Source: an uncultured Cryomorphaceae bacterium (GTDB lineage Bacteria > Bacteroidota > Bacteroidia > Flavobacteriales > Schleiferiaceae). From it: a DNA stretch of 64,000 nt. Below the pieces are notes generated by a model that searched no databases, was not told the DNA's origin, and worked only from the letters and a program-made list of their open reading frames with translations. Every line of letters begins with the position of its first letter. Within the stretch, counting starts at the first letter, position 1. The translations under genes and the position numbers were made by a program. The stretch covers positions 1,876,068 through 1,940,067 of the forward strand of contig CAKZJV010000007.1 in assembly GCA_937120475.1 (NCBI GenBank). The letters run 5' to 3'. Positions 25,926 through 34,286 of this stretch are shown here, piece after piece.

Positions 25926-28673
25926 ATGGACAGATTTTCCTTCCTGGGGGGAGTTCACGCGACATTCATTGACGATCTATATCAAAAATACCTTAATAAC
26001 CCTGATCATATAGAGCCCAGTTGGCGCGCCTTTTTTCAGGGTTATGACTTCGCCTTGGAAGAGTATGGGGATGGGGAGCAAGCTGCCCAGGCCATGCTTA
26101 ACCACGATGAAATAGTGGAGGAAATCCGCAAGGAATTTCAGGTACTGGAATTGATTGACGATTACCGGGTCCGGGGCCACCTCTTTACACAAACCAATCC
26201 CGTAAGGGCCAGGCGTAAATATTCCCCAACCCTCGATATTACCAATTATGGCCTTAGTGAGGAGGACCTGGATAAAACCTTCCAGGCCGCCAAGGAAGTA
26301 GGTTCCGATAAATCGGATACGCTGCGCAATATTATCCAGCACCTACAGCGCACCTACTGCCAGTCCATCGGTGTGGAATACATGTACATCCGTGATCCGG
26401 AAAGGATCAACTGGATTATTGACCGCCTTACCAAAGGCGACAACCAGCCCGATTTTAAGGAAAACGAGAAAAAGGAAATTCTTGAAAAGCTCAACGAAGC
26501 GGTAGGTTTCGAAAGTTTTTTAAATACCAAGTTCGTAGGGCAAAAACGCTTTTCCATTGAAGGGGCTGAATCCATTATTCCCGCCCTCGATTTAGGCATT
26601 AAACGGGCGGCTACCCTCGGCATAAAGGAATTTGTGATGGGTATGGCCCACCGGGGTCGCCTGAATGTACTTTCCAATATCTTCGGAAAAACGCAACGCG
26701 ACATTTTCAGCGAGTTTGAGGGTAAGGAATTCAAGGAAGATGAATTTGACGGGGATGTGAAGTACCACCTTGGCTATTCCAGTGAAAAGGAACTGGATAA
26801 CGGTGAAAAGGTAAAACTGAACATTTCACCCAACCCTTCGCACCTGGAGGCGGTAGATGCCGTGGTGGAGGGTATAGCCCGTGCCAAAATCAACAATGAT
26901 TACGAAGGTGACGAGCGCAGGGTAATGCCTATTCTTATTCACGGTGATGCAGCTATTGCCGCCCAGGGAATTATGTACGAAGTGGCTCAAATGGAACAAC
27001 TGGACGGTTACCGCACCGGGGGAACCATCCACCTGGTGATCAATAACCAGGTAGGTTTTACCACCAATTACCTGGATGCCCGTTCCAGCACCTACTGCAC
27101 CGACATTGCCAAGGTTACCCTTTCACCGGTGTTACACGTAAACGGTGATGATGTAGAGGCCGTGGTACACTGCCTTTTATTTGCCATGGAATACCGCCAG
27201 CGTTACCATAAAGATATTTACATAGACCTGTTGTGCTACCGCAAGTACGGGCATAACGAGGGTGACGAACCCCGCTTTACGCAACCACTGCTCTACAAGG
27301 CTATTAACAACCACCCCAACCCCAAGGATATTTACCTTAAAAAGCTGAAAGAAGAAGGTGTGGTTACCGATGAGTACGTGAAGGAACTGGAGAACAGCTT
27401 TAAGGAAATGCTGGAAATGAAGTTCGATGAATCCAAAAAGCTGGAGAAGAACACCATCACGCAGTTTATGGAAGATGAGTGGAAAGACTTCCGACCTTCC
27501 AAACCGGACGACTTCGGGGAGTCCATCGACACTTCCTTTGATAAGAAGAACCTGATTGAAATTGCCCGCACCATTACCACTTTGCCCGAAGACAAAAAGT
27601 TCTTCAACAAGATCAAGCGGCTGATGAAGCAGCGCTGGGAAATGGTGGATGAGAAAAATTCACTGGACTGGGGAATGACCGAACTGCTGGCTTATGGCTC
27701 TTTGATTATGGAGGGTTACAATGTTCGGCTAAGTGGTGAGGACAGTGAGCGCGGAACCTTTTCACACCGCCACGCGGTGGTAAAGGTGGAAGACTCTGAA
27801 GAGGAGCTGGTGATGCTGAACCACATCAAAGATCGTGAGGGCCGTTTCGCCATTTACAATTCTCTGCTTTCGGAATACGGGGTTATGGGCTTTGATTACG
27901 GTTACGCCATGGCCTCACCGGAAACCCTGGTAATTTGGGAAGCCCAGTTCGGGGACTTCTTCAACGGTGCCCAGATTATTGTAGATCAGTTTATAACGGC
28001 CGCTGAAGACAAATGGAAAGTTCAGAACGGTTTGGTACTGTTTTTACCCCACGGCTACGAAGGTCAGGGAGCAGAGCACTCCAGCGCCCGTTTGGAACGT
28101 TGGCTGCAGCAGTGCGCCCAGTATAATATACAAGTGGCCAACGCCACTACCCCGGCTAACTTCTTTCACCTGCTACGCAGGCAAATGAAGCGTGATTTCC
28201 GCAAACCGCTGGTGATTATGACGCCCAAGAGTTTACTGCGCCATCCTAAAGTAGTTTCCACCCTGGAGGAACTGGCCGAAGGTAAATTCCAGGAAATCAT
28301 TGATGACCCTAACGTTACCAAAAAGAACGTTAAAAAGCTGGTGTTTGTAAGCGGCAAATTGTACTATGAAATAGACAAGGCCCGTGAAGATAATCCGCAG
28401 GAAGACCTGGCCGTAATACGAATGGAGCAGCTATATCCGTTGGCCGATGAGCAGATCAAAAAGCTGGTAAAGAGTTATAAAAATGCGGAAAAGGTAATCT
28501 GGGCACAGGAAGAACCCAAAAACATGGGTGCAGCTTACTTTATGAAGATGAACTTCCCGGTGGAAATCAATGAAATATTGTCACCACCTTCCAGTGCAAG
28601 CCCCGCTGCCGGATCATCCAAAGCGCATGCCGCCCGAATGGAGAAATTAATTCAAGAAATTTTTAACGCCTAA
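25926..28673 (+). CDS. sucA: 2-oxoglutarate dehydrogenase E1 component
   Basis: 915 residues. It decarboxylates 2-oxoglutarate with thiamine diphosphate and passes the succinyl group to E2. The N-terminal FLGGVHATFIDDLYQKYLNN helix, the E1 N-terminal insert, the ThDP/Mg region with GDAAIAAQGIMYE and NNQVGFTTN, and the transketolase-like pyrimidine domain (about 590-790; EAQFGDFFNGAQIIVDQFI) are all clear. Length matches the ~930-residue family. It forms an operon with sucB 11 nt downstream; E3 is not in the window. Confidence 0.97.
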   Translation: MDRFSFLGGVHATFIDDLYQKYLNNPDHIEPSWRAFFQGYDFALEEYGDGEQAAQAMLNHDEIVEEIRKEFQVLELIDDYRVRGHLFTQTNPVRARRKYSPTLDITNYGLSEEDLDKTFQAAKEVGSDKSDTLRNIIQHLQRTYCQSIGVEYMYIRDPERINWIIDRLTKGDNQPDFKENEKKEILEKLNEAVGFESFLNTKFVGQKRFSIEGAESIIPALDLGIKRAATLGIKEFVMGMAHRGRLNVLSNIFGKTQRDIFSEFEGKEFKEDEFDGDVKYHLGYSSEKELDNGEKVKLNISPNPSHLEAVDAVVEGIARAKINNDYEGDERRVMPILIHGDAAIAAQGIMYEVAQMEQLDGYRTGGTIHLVINNQVGFTTNYLDARSSTYCTDIAKVTLSPVLHVNGDDVEAVVHCLLFAMEYRQRYHKDIYIDLLCYRKYGHNEGDEPRFTQPLLYKAINNHPNPKDIYLKKLKEEGVVTDEYVKELENSFKEMLEMKFDESKKLEKNTITQFMEDEWKDFRPSKPDDFGESIDTSFDKKNLIEIARTITTLPEDKKFFNKIKRLMKQRWEMVDEKNSLDWGMTELLAYGSLIMEGYNVRLSGEDSERGTFSHRHAVVKVEDSEEELVMLNHIKDREGRFAIYNSLLSEYGVMGFDYGYAMASPETLVIWEAQFGDFFNGAQIIVDQFITAAEDKWKVQNGLVLFLPHGYEGQGAEHSSARLERWLQQCAQYNIQVANATTPANFFHLLRRQMKRDFRKPLVIMTPKSLLRHPKVVSTLEELAEGKFQEIIDDPNVTKKNVKKLVFVSGKLYYEIDKAREDNPQEDLAVIRMEQLYPLADEQIKKLVKSYKNAEKVIWAQEEPKNMGAAYFMKMNFPVEINEILSPPSSASPAAGSSKAHAARMEKLIQEIFNA

Positions 28674-28684
28674 CAAACAATATA

Positions 28685-29974
28685 ATGAGCGTAGAGGTAA
28701 AAGTTCCATCACCCGGAGAATCAGTATCGGAAGTAGAAATAGCCCAATGGCTGGTTTCCGATGGAGACTACGTAGAAAAAGACCAGGAAATTGTTGAACT
28801 GGATTCGGACAAAGCCACCCTGGCCCTGCCGGCTGAAGAAAGCGGTGTGATTTCCATTTCCGTGGAAGAAGGGGAAGCCGTGGAAGTAGGCCAGGTTATC
28901 GCCACCATTGATACCGATGCCGATAAGCCTGACGGTGGTGATGACAGTTCAGACGACAAAAAAGAGAAGAAGGAAGACAGCAAAGACTCCAAAGAGGATA
29001 AGTCTGAGGATAAAAAGTCAGAGGACAAAAAGGAATCCAAAGACGATAAGGATGGCAAGGACAAAGCTCCGGCTAAGGAAGATAAGACTTACGCCAGCGG
29101 TACTCCTTCACCGGCCGCCCGCAAAATCCTGGACGAAAAGGAAATTGACCCCAAGGATGTAAAAGGCACCGGAAAAGACGGGCGCATTACCAAGGAAGAT
29201 GCTATGAACGCCAAAGCTTCGATGGGTTCACCCACCGGAGCGGCCCGTAACAGTGAAAGCAAGCGCATGAGCTCACTGCGCAGGAGCCTGGCCAGGCGTC
29301 TCGTATCAGTGAAGAATGAAACGGCCATGCTTACCACTTTTAACGAGGTGGACATGAAACCCATCTTCGACCTGCGCGCCAAATACAAAGAAGAGTTTAA
29401 AGAGAAACACGGGGTGAGCCTCGGCTTTATGTCCTTCTTCACTAAGGCGGTGGTGCGCGCCCTGCGCGAATTCCCGCAGGTGAACTCCATGATTGATGGC
29501 GATAACCTGGTGACTTATGATTACCAGGACATCAGCATTGCCGTAAGCGGCCCCAAGGGGCTGATGGTTCCCGTAATCCGCAATGCCGAGAACCTCACTT
29601 TTGCCGGTATTGAAAAAGAGGTAAAACGTTTGGCTACCCGTGTGCGGGATGCGGAAATTACCATCGATGAAATGACCGGTGGAACCTTTACCATCACCAA
29701 CGGTGGGGTATTCGGTTCCATGCTCTCTACCCCTATTTTGAACCCTCCGCAAAGTGCCATTTTAGGGATGCACAACATTGTGGAACGGCCGGTAGCCATT
29801 GATGGTAAAATTGACGTGCGCCCCATTATGTACGTGGCCCTTTCCTACGATCACCGCGTGATTGACGGCCGCGAGTCCGTAGGCTTTTTAGTGAACGTAA
29901 AAGAAGCGCTGGAAAACCCGGAAGAACACCTGATGGGTGGCGATAACGCTATAACGCGTGCCTTGGAGATTTAA
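28685..29974 (+). CDS. sucB: Dihydrolipoyllysine-residue succinyltransferase (E2 of 2-oxoglutarate dehydrogenase)
   Basis: 429 residues. A lipoyl domain (1-78) carries the attachment lysine in ELDSDKATL (K43). A linker of about 55 residues (79-135) is made almost only of Asp, Lys, Glu and Ser. A peripheral-subunit-binding domain (about 137-175; SPAARKILDEKEIDPKDVKG) precedes the catalytic core, with H390 and D394 in YDHRVIDG. The charged linker is longer and more biased than the usual Ala/Pro-rich linkers. It ends the sucAB operon before an intrinsic terminator. Confidence 0.97.
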   Translation: MSVEVKVPSPGESVSEVEIAQWLVSDGDYVEKDQEIVELDSDKATLALPAEESGVISISVEEGEAVEVGQVIATIDTDADKPDGGDDSSDDKKEKKEDSKDSKEDKSEDKKSEDKKESKDDKDGKDKAPAKEDKTYASGTPSPAARKILDEKEIDPKDVKGTGKDGRITKEDAMNAKASMGSPTGAARNSESKRMSSLRRSLARRLVSVKNETAMLTTFNEVDMKPIFDLRAKYKEEFKEKHGVSLGFMSFFTKAVVRALREFPQVNSMIDGDNLVTYDYQDISIAVSGPKGLMVPVIRNAENLTFAGIEKEVKRLATRVRDAEITIDEMTGGTFTITNGGVFGSMLSTPILNPPQSAILGMHNIVERPVAIDGKIDVRPIMYVALSYDHRVIDGRESVGFLVNVKEALENPEEHLMGGDNAITRALEI

Positions 29975-30006
29975 GAGGCTAGATATTAGAACATAGATTT
30001 TAGAAT

Positions 30007-30037
30007 AAAGAGCCCCGATGTATATCGGGGCTCTTTT
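30007..30037 (+). terminator. Intrinsic terminator after sucAB
   Basis: Perfect 13-bp stem (AAAGAGCCCCGAT at 30007-30019 with its complement at 30024-30036), 4-nt loop, T run. Confidence 0.92.
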
Positions 30038-30191
30038 TATTTTTAGGGGCTTAACTTTTAATTCTCAGTATGTCTCCTTGCAAAAATCAGAACCTGGATT
30101 CTTATCTTATTGCTTTTCAAGTTTCTGACAATAAATCTTATAAGACCTAACAGCATAATAGTAAATAAACAATATATATGTTTTATACATG

Positions 30192-30595
30192 CTCCGCTGG
30201 CGCAAGCATCCATGCTTGTGCCATTCTAAACCATCAAGACTAAAACCTAACCAGCTCCGAAAGCGAAACGCCCAGCATTTTTGAAATTTCCAATAAGGAA
30301 TAAAGCGTAAGGTTCACTTTGCCATTCTCCAGTTTCTCCATCGCTTGGCGGTCTTTATTGCAAGCCCGCGCCAGGTCAGATTGGCTCCAGCCCCTCCGCT
30401 GGCGCAAGCATCCATGCTTGTGCCATTCTAAACCATCAAGACTAAAACCTAACCAGTTCCGAAAGCGAAACACTAAGCGCTTTGGAAATTTCTAATAAAG
30501 AATAAAGTGTAGGATTGACTTTCCTATTCTCCAACTTATCCATGGCCTGCCGGTCTTTATTGCAAGCTCTTGCCAGGTCGGATTGACTCCAACCC
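30192..30595. repeat. Tandem duplication with a 202-bp period
   Basis: Copy 1 (30192-30393) and copy 2 (30394-30595) each contain a palindrome-bearing non-coding part and the 3' two thirds of an XRE regulator. The non-coding ~60 bp are virtually identical, while the coding part differs at many positions. The palindrome has arms CAAGCAT/ATGCTTG within GGCRCAAGCATccATGCT. Confidence 0.88.
30240..30394 (-). pseudogene. 5'-truncated duplicate of the XRE regulator
   Basis: The last ~50 codons (RRGWSQSDLARACN through SELVRF) match the intact XRE gene upstream, but the first helix and true start are missing. Because the duplication period (202) is not a multiple of three, the frame runs on upstream into repeat sequence instead of the gene's own 5' end. 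Lacking the first HTH helix, it is unlikely to fold as a repressor. Confidence 0.75.
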
Positions 30596-30657
30596 TTTTT
30601 GGTGCGCAGCTCTACAATGCGCTGGCCGATCTTTCTTTTGAGTTCATCTTTGGTCAC
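30442..30657 (-). CDS. XRE-family helix-turn-helix regulator
   Basis: 71 residues, a single Cro/C1-type HTH domain: RIVELRTKKGWSQSDLARAC forms helices 1-2 and NKDRQAMDKLENRKVNPT the recognition region, ending SLSELVRF. Minimal repressors of this size usually control their own gene and a neighbour. It is divergent from a SymE-like reading frame, with a perfect inverted repeat (30679-30696) between, a natural operator. The 3' part of the gene is duplicated downstream. Confidence 0.85.
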   Translation of the reverse strand: MTKDELKRKIGQRIVELRTKKGWSQSDLARACNKDRQAMDKLENRKVNPTLYSLLEISKALSVSLSELVRF

Positions 30658-30678
30658 AAACCAAATGTCACCTTATTA

Positions 30679-30696
30679 TACGACAGTTTTGTCGTA
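30679..30696. promoter_or_regulatory. Candidate operator between XRE regulator and SymE-like gene
   Basis: TACGACA-gttt-TGTCGTA is a perfect 7-bp inverted repeat, 22 bp upstream of the XRE start and 13 bp before the SymE-like GTG. Next to it on the minus strand lies TATAAT-like sequence. Position between a divergent repressor and its neighbour is typical of an autoregulated operator. Confidence 0.65.
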
Positions 30697-30708
30697 CAAC
30701 TTAATGAC

Positions 30709-30855
30709 GTGAGCCAATTCCGAAGACTCAAGATCCAGGGCAAATTCCGCACCCGCACCCGGGATATTATCACCGTACCCGAAATACGGCTAGAGGGCAA
30801 ATGGCTGGAAGAACTCGGTTTTGAAGAAGGTAAGGAAGTGCGCATCAAACAGTAG
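30709..30855 (+). CDS. SymE-like small protein, possible toxin
   Basis: 48 residues if begun at the GTG at 30709; the frame is open further upstream to 30583 but there overlaps the XRE gene on the other strand and crosses the operator. The body (FRRLKIQGKFRTRTRDII, VPEIRLEGKWLEELGFEEGK, VRIKQ) resembles the SymE family: an R-rich lead, a P-x-I-x-L/M-x-GKWLEE-x-GF core and a swapped-hairpin AbrB-like fold. E. coli SymE is an SOS-induced, antisense-controlled toxin of nucleic acids. The start is uncertain and the family call rests on the core motif. Confidence 0.55.
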   Translation: MSQFRRLKIQGKFRTRTRDIITVPEIRLEGKWLEELGFEEGKEVRIKQ

Positions 30856-30911
30856 CGCAATAAGCTCATTATAACCTTACACAAAGAAGAATAATTAGTA
30901 TGCGTAACGCT

Positions 30912-31076
30912 CAGTCTTCGATACAGGTGCTTCGCACCCACTCAGACTAACGCTTCCTTATGTCAAAAATTTCGTAGTACCTGAGCTTGTCATCCTGAGT
31001 TTTTACGAAGGGCACCAGGCCCAAGTAAAAGTACCTGCCTGTCGGCAGACAAGTCGAAGGGCGACAAGCACAATTT
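30912..31076. repeat. Composite palindromic repeat, copy 1
   Basis: Flanks CAGTCTTCGATACA and CACTCAGACT enclose a GGTGCttcgCACC stem (30912-30950). A second module at 30986-31076 runs from CTTGTCATCCTGAG to GCACAATTTT and contains CCTGCCTGTCGGCAG. Both modules recur at 31314-31475. No gene is supported between 30856 and 31704; the whole interval is repeat-derived or featureless. Confidence 0.8.
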
Positions 31077-31313
31077 TAAGAACCCAGACTACCCAGTGAA
31101 TCTTTCGCATTCCAAATATCAAAAGAACTGGTACCCTTAGGCTGTACAACCGGTCTATCCTTCAACTCCCTGCCTGTCCGGCAGGCGGACGTTCAGGATA
31201 ACCGCTTTTTAATTCTTGCGCATCTACTGAAATGTCACACTGAATAGCCTGTCCTGAGCCTGTCGAAGGAGAGTCGAAGTGCGGCATTTCCCTGCTAAAA
31301 AGCACCCAACACC

Positions 31314-31475
31314 CAGTCTTCGATACATCGCGATCCCGAGTACTCGGGATCGCGACACTCAGACTGACACTGCTTTGTTCAAGGTAATTATGCTTGTCAT
31401 CCTTAGTTTTTACGAGGGGCAGAGTAAAAGTACCTGCCTGTCGGCAGACAAGTCGAAAGGCGGCAAGCGCAATTT
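31314..31475. repeat. Composite palindromic repeat, copy 2
   Basis: Same flanks as copy 1 (CAGTCTTCGATACA, CACTCAGACT) but a different core: a perfect 28-bp palindrome at 31328-31355 with half-site TCGCGATCCCGAGT. The second module (31393-31475) matches copy 1 except for an 8-bp deletion and a few changes. Confidence 0.82.
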
Positions 31476-31647
31476 AATGGGAACGCTTTGCCGTATCTAT
31501 GATCAACGCTATCCGCTAAGATCCCCCTTATGGTACAAACCCCCCTGATTCGTAATTAATGCACCTTCAAAAAAATCCGTAAAGGAAACTTCCGGTTCAT
31601 CAGCCTTCTTCACCTCCCAATTTGTCCGGCTGTCAACCCCAAACAAT

Positions 31648-31655
31648 TATATTTG
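31648..31655 (+). promoter_or_regulatory. Bacteroidota -7 element for the DUF808 gene
   Basis: TATATTTG matches TAnnTTTG exactly, 49 nt before the ATG at 31705. A TTG at 31622-31624 is slightly too far upstream for a standard -33 box. Confidence 0.5.
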
Positions 31656-31704
31656 GCATGCCTTAAAGCTTTTAAACATTCAACCTTTAATCTCCTAATC
31701 GTAT

Positions 31705-32580
31705 ATGGCATCAGGATTTTTTGCGGTATTTGACGATATAGCCGTCCTCATGGACGATGTTGCTACCATGAGCAAGGTGGCCACCCGCAAAACGGCCGGT
31801 ATCCTAGCCGATGACCTGGCGGTAAATGCGGAAAAGGCCTCGGGCTTTGTTTCCAAAAGGGAACTTCCTATCCTCTGGAAAATTACTAAAGGCTCCCTGC
31901 TGAACAAGCTTATCATTCTGCCCGTAGCCTTTTTGCTCAGTGCTTTCTTCCCTCCCGCAGTAATTGCAATACTGCTGGTTGGAGGTATTTACCTGGCTTA
32001 CGAAGGAGCCCATAAAATTTACGATTCCCTCTTTCATCGAAAAACGAAAAAACCCAAACCTTCGGCTGAAAAAATAACGGAAGCCAATCTTTCGGAGTAC
32101 GAAAAGAAAAAGATCAAGTCCGCCATTTTGGTTGATTTCATCCTTTCGGTGGAAATCGTCATTATTGCCCTTAGCACGGTAACCGAAGAGGTTTTGAGTG
32201 TACAGATCATTTCGGTAACCATTGTAGCCTTACTCGCCACCATCGGGGTGTATGGACTGGTAGCACTGTTGGTTCGCATGGATGATTTCGGCTATAAGCT
32301 AATTGCCCTCAACGAGCAAGACTCCAGTTTTTCAGATACCGTAGGCAAGGCTTTGGTGAACATTCTACCCTTTGTAATCAGGAGCCTGAGTGTAATCGGC
32401 ACCCTGGCCATGATATTGGTAGGCGGTGGAATTTTTGTACACAATATTGAATACGTGCATCACCTGGTGCATTCACTCCCCAGCCTGCTTGGCGAATTTC
32501 TGGTAGGTCTGGCACTGGGCTTTATGGCCTTCTTTATTCTCAAGGCCGTAAAGAAACTTTTCGGTTCAAAAAAAATCTAA
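31705..32580 (+). CDS. DUF808 (YedI-like) membrane protein
   Basis: 291 residues, beginning MASGFFAVFDDIAVLMDD and containing KTAGILADDLAVNAEKASGF, both hallmarks of the DUF808 family. Hydrophobic helices lie near 70-105, 145-165, 170-195, 230-250 and 262-285. The family is widely conserved and uncharacterised. It is monocistronic, flanked by repeat DNA upstream and a stem-loop downstream. Confidence 0.9.
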   Translation: MASGFFAVFDDIAVLMDDVATMSKVATRKTAGILADDLAVNAEKASGFVSKRELPILWKITKGSLLNKLIILPVAFLLSAFFPPAVIAILLVGGIYLAYEGAHKIYDSLFHRKTKKPKPSAEKITEANLSEYEKKKIKSAILVDFILSVEIVIIALSTVTEEVLSVQIISVTIVALLATIGVYGLVALLVRMDDFGYKLIALNEQDSSFSDTVGKALVNILPFVIRSLSVIGTLAMILVGGGIFVHNIEYVHHLVHSLPSLLGEFLVGLALGFMAFFILKAVKKLFGSKKI

Positions 32581-32668
32581 GCCGGATACCGCTTCGCACT
32601 AAACCCTTTGATTACAAGGGGTTTGTCGAAATTGCAATACAGTCCGGGAATACGGAAAAACAATTAGT

Positions 32669-32692
32669 ATGGGCTGCCTCGCGGCAGCCCAT
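32669..32692. terminator. Stem-loop between convergent genes
   Basis: Perfect 10-bp stem ATGGGCTGCC/GGCAGCCCAT with TCGC loop, extendable by ATTA/TAAT. It lies between the DUF808 and nuclease genes. It lacks a strong T run, so it could also be a palindromic repeat. Confidence 0.5.
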
Positions 32693-32712
32693 GTTAATTC
32701 CCAAACCAGCTT

Positions 32713-34059
32713 TTAACTGGTAGGTCCATTATCCACTTTGGATTCAATCACCGATTGAATGGAAGCCGGGATATTACTTAAAATGTTGTATCCCGTAGCA
32801 GCCTCAATAGCATCTACCGTGGTACGGTAAGTTCCCCATGAAGTGCTTACACTTTGGTTGTTGGGCATATCCACCGCAATAATACGGGTGGAGCTGTTTA
32901 CCCGGCCTACGTCATTACTTCCGTTCGGCAATACCACAATTACCTTCCAATAGCGGTTGGGAACGCTGATGTTGCCATTGGCAATGGTGGTGGTAGTGCC
33001 TCCGTTGCTACCGCTACCCCCGGAGCCGTAACCCCCGGAAATAATATAAAGCTCATTACCGCTGTTTATCAGGCTGCGACAGTAATCCTCCAGGTAGGCC
33101 CAGGGTTGTTGGTTCAACTTGGGCGCCTGGGGCATAATATTGGTCATCACAAAAGTAGCGGCATTATCTGCACTGCTAAGAGTGCGGTCGGCTGAAGGAT
33201 CTAAATGTCCCCGGTCAAAACCAGTGTTGGTATAATTCGAGGTCGAGGCGTGGTAAAAACCGGAAGGCAGGGTAGCATCCTGAGTAAAACAGTCGCAGCG
33301 AGAAGCAGTTCCCGTCCAGGCGGTGCTCAGGTGCCAGCTAACCCAGTTGGCAGTGCCTTTGGAGTTGTTATAGGAAAGGGAGTATTGAACCTTGTTCATC
33401 AGGTAGTTATTGGCATTGGAAGTGCTGCTGGTAGCTCCGCTGGGGTTTCCCATGGCCATATTGTTGTCCTGCGTAGCCGTACCACCGCCACCGGAAGTAT
33501 TATCCGTAATGGTAATATCATCAATATTCAAACGGCCACCGCTGAGCTTCCGCACCTCAAAGCGTACATTACCGCTCAGGCTAAGGTTAAAGGTAGCGGT
33601 ACTTAAAGTGGTGGAAGAGGTGGTAACGGCACTTCCCGTTTTGGTCCAGGAGCTACCACCGTTGGTGGAGTACCAAAGTTCCCAGGTGGAGCTGGCGTCT
33701 GATCCGTACCTGGCATGCTTTACGGTAACCTGGGTGGCTCCGCTGCCCAGGTTAAACTTCATGGTAACCTTACCGCTGTTCTGGATACGTACCGATTTAC
33801 TGCCGTTTTTACGGTCACTACTCAGCGAGCCGATAAGGGCATCACTTAAATTCCATCCCCCTGTAGAAAGGGTAACGTCAGCGGCAGCGTAGGACCCTTT
33901 ACTGCCACTTTCAAAAGTTTCCGGCCAGTTACCGTAAACGGCAGCTTTGTAATTCAGTTCCTGCTGCTGAGGGTAGAAGTAATTTTTGTCCTCTTTTTGG
34001 CAGGAGTTGGAAACCAAAAGGATCAAGGCAGTGCAAAATCCTAAATAAATGTGCTTCAT
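32713..34059 (-). CDS. Lipoprotein DNA/RNA non-specific endonuclease
   Basis: 448 residues. The lipoprotein signal ends with the lipobox LVSNSC (C20), so it is anchored outside the inner membrane, probably at the cell surface. Residues ~45-185 form a Ser/Gly-rich beta-sandwich (STGGWNLSDALIGSLSSD, STWELWYSTNGGSSW, LNIDDITITD) often seen before nucleases in this phylum. A GGGG linker leads to the nuclease domain (about 215-435), with the beta-beta-alpha-metal motif FDRGHLDPSADR and a downstream MTNIMPQAPKLNQQPW asparagine. Likely role: extracellular DNA or RNA degradation for nutrients. Confidence 0.92.
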   Translation of the reverse strand: MKHIYLGFCTALILLVSNSCQKEDKNYFYPQQQELNYKAAVYGNWPETFESGSKGSYAAADVTLSTGGWNLSDALIGSLSSDRKNGSKSVRIQNSGKVTMKFNLGSGATQVTVKHARYGSDASSTWELWYSTNGGSSWTKTGSAVTTSSTTLSTATFNLSLSGNVRFEVRKLSGGRLNIDDITITDNTSGGGGTATQDNNMAMGNPSGATSSTSNANNYLMNKVQYSLSYNNSKGTANWVSWHLSTAWTGTASRCDCFTQDATLPSGFYHASTSNYTNTGFDRGHLDPSADRTLSSADNAATFVMTNIMPQAPKLNQQPWAYLEDYCRSLINSGNELYIISGGYGSGGSGSNGGTTTTIANGNISVPNRYWKVIVVLPNGSNDVGRVNSSTRIIAVDMPNNQSVSTSWGTYRTTVDAIEAATGYNILSNIPASIQSVIESKVDNGPTS

Positions 34060-34082
34060 ATAAGGTGAGTTTAAAATTTCGC

Positions 34083-34090
34083 CAAACCTA
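34083..34090 (-). promoter_or_regulatory. Bacteroidota -7 element for the nuclease
   Basis: On the minus strand TAGGTTTG matches TAnnTTTG exactly, 23 nt before the ATG at 34059. Inferred leader about 17 nt. Confidence 0.58.
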
Positions 34091-34286
34091 GTCTGTAAAT
34101 GTTATTGGTAAATGACCCTAAGGTAAACCCCAGTATCCCCCTCATTGCCAGAGGGTTTATTTGAGCATCCCAAAACGTTATGGCGTGGTAAGATCATTGG
34201 AGGCGGGCAACTACTCTTGCCGTGCATGGTCTATTATTAAGAATCCTCGCTACTCTTAACTGAAGAATAACCTCAAATAAAAACCC

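Noticed and set aside
31328-31355. 28-bp palindrome as a terminator
   Set aside because: There is no T tract or gene end beside it, and it is the core of a repeat found twice with shared flanks.
31279-31548. Open frame of 89 codons in the repeat field
   Set aside because: It lies across the palindromic repeat copy 2 and has a repeat-derived, non-protein-like sequence.
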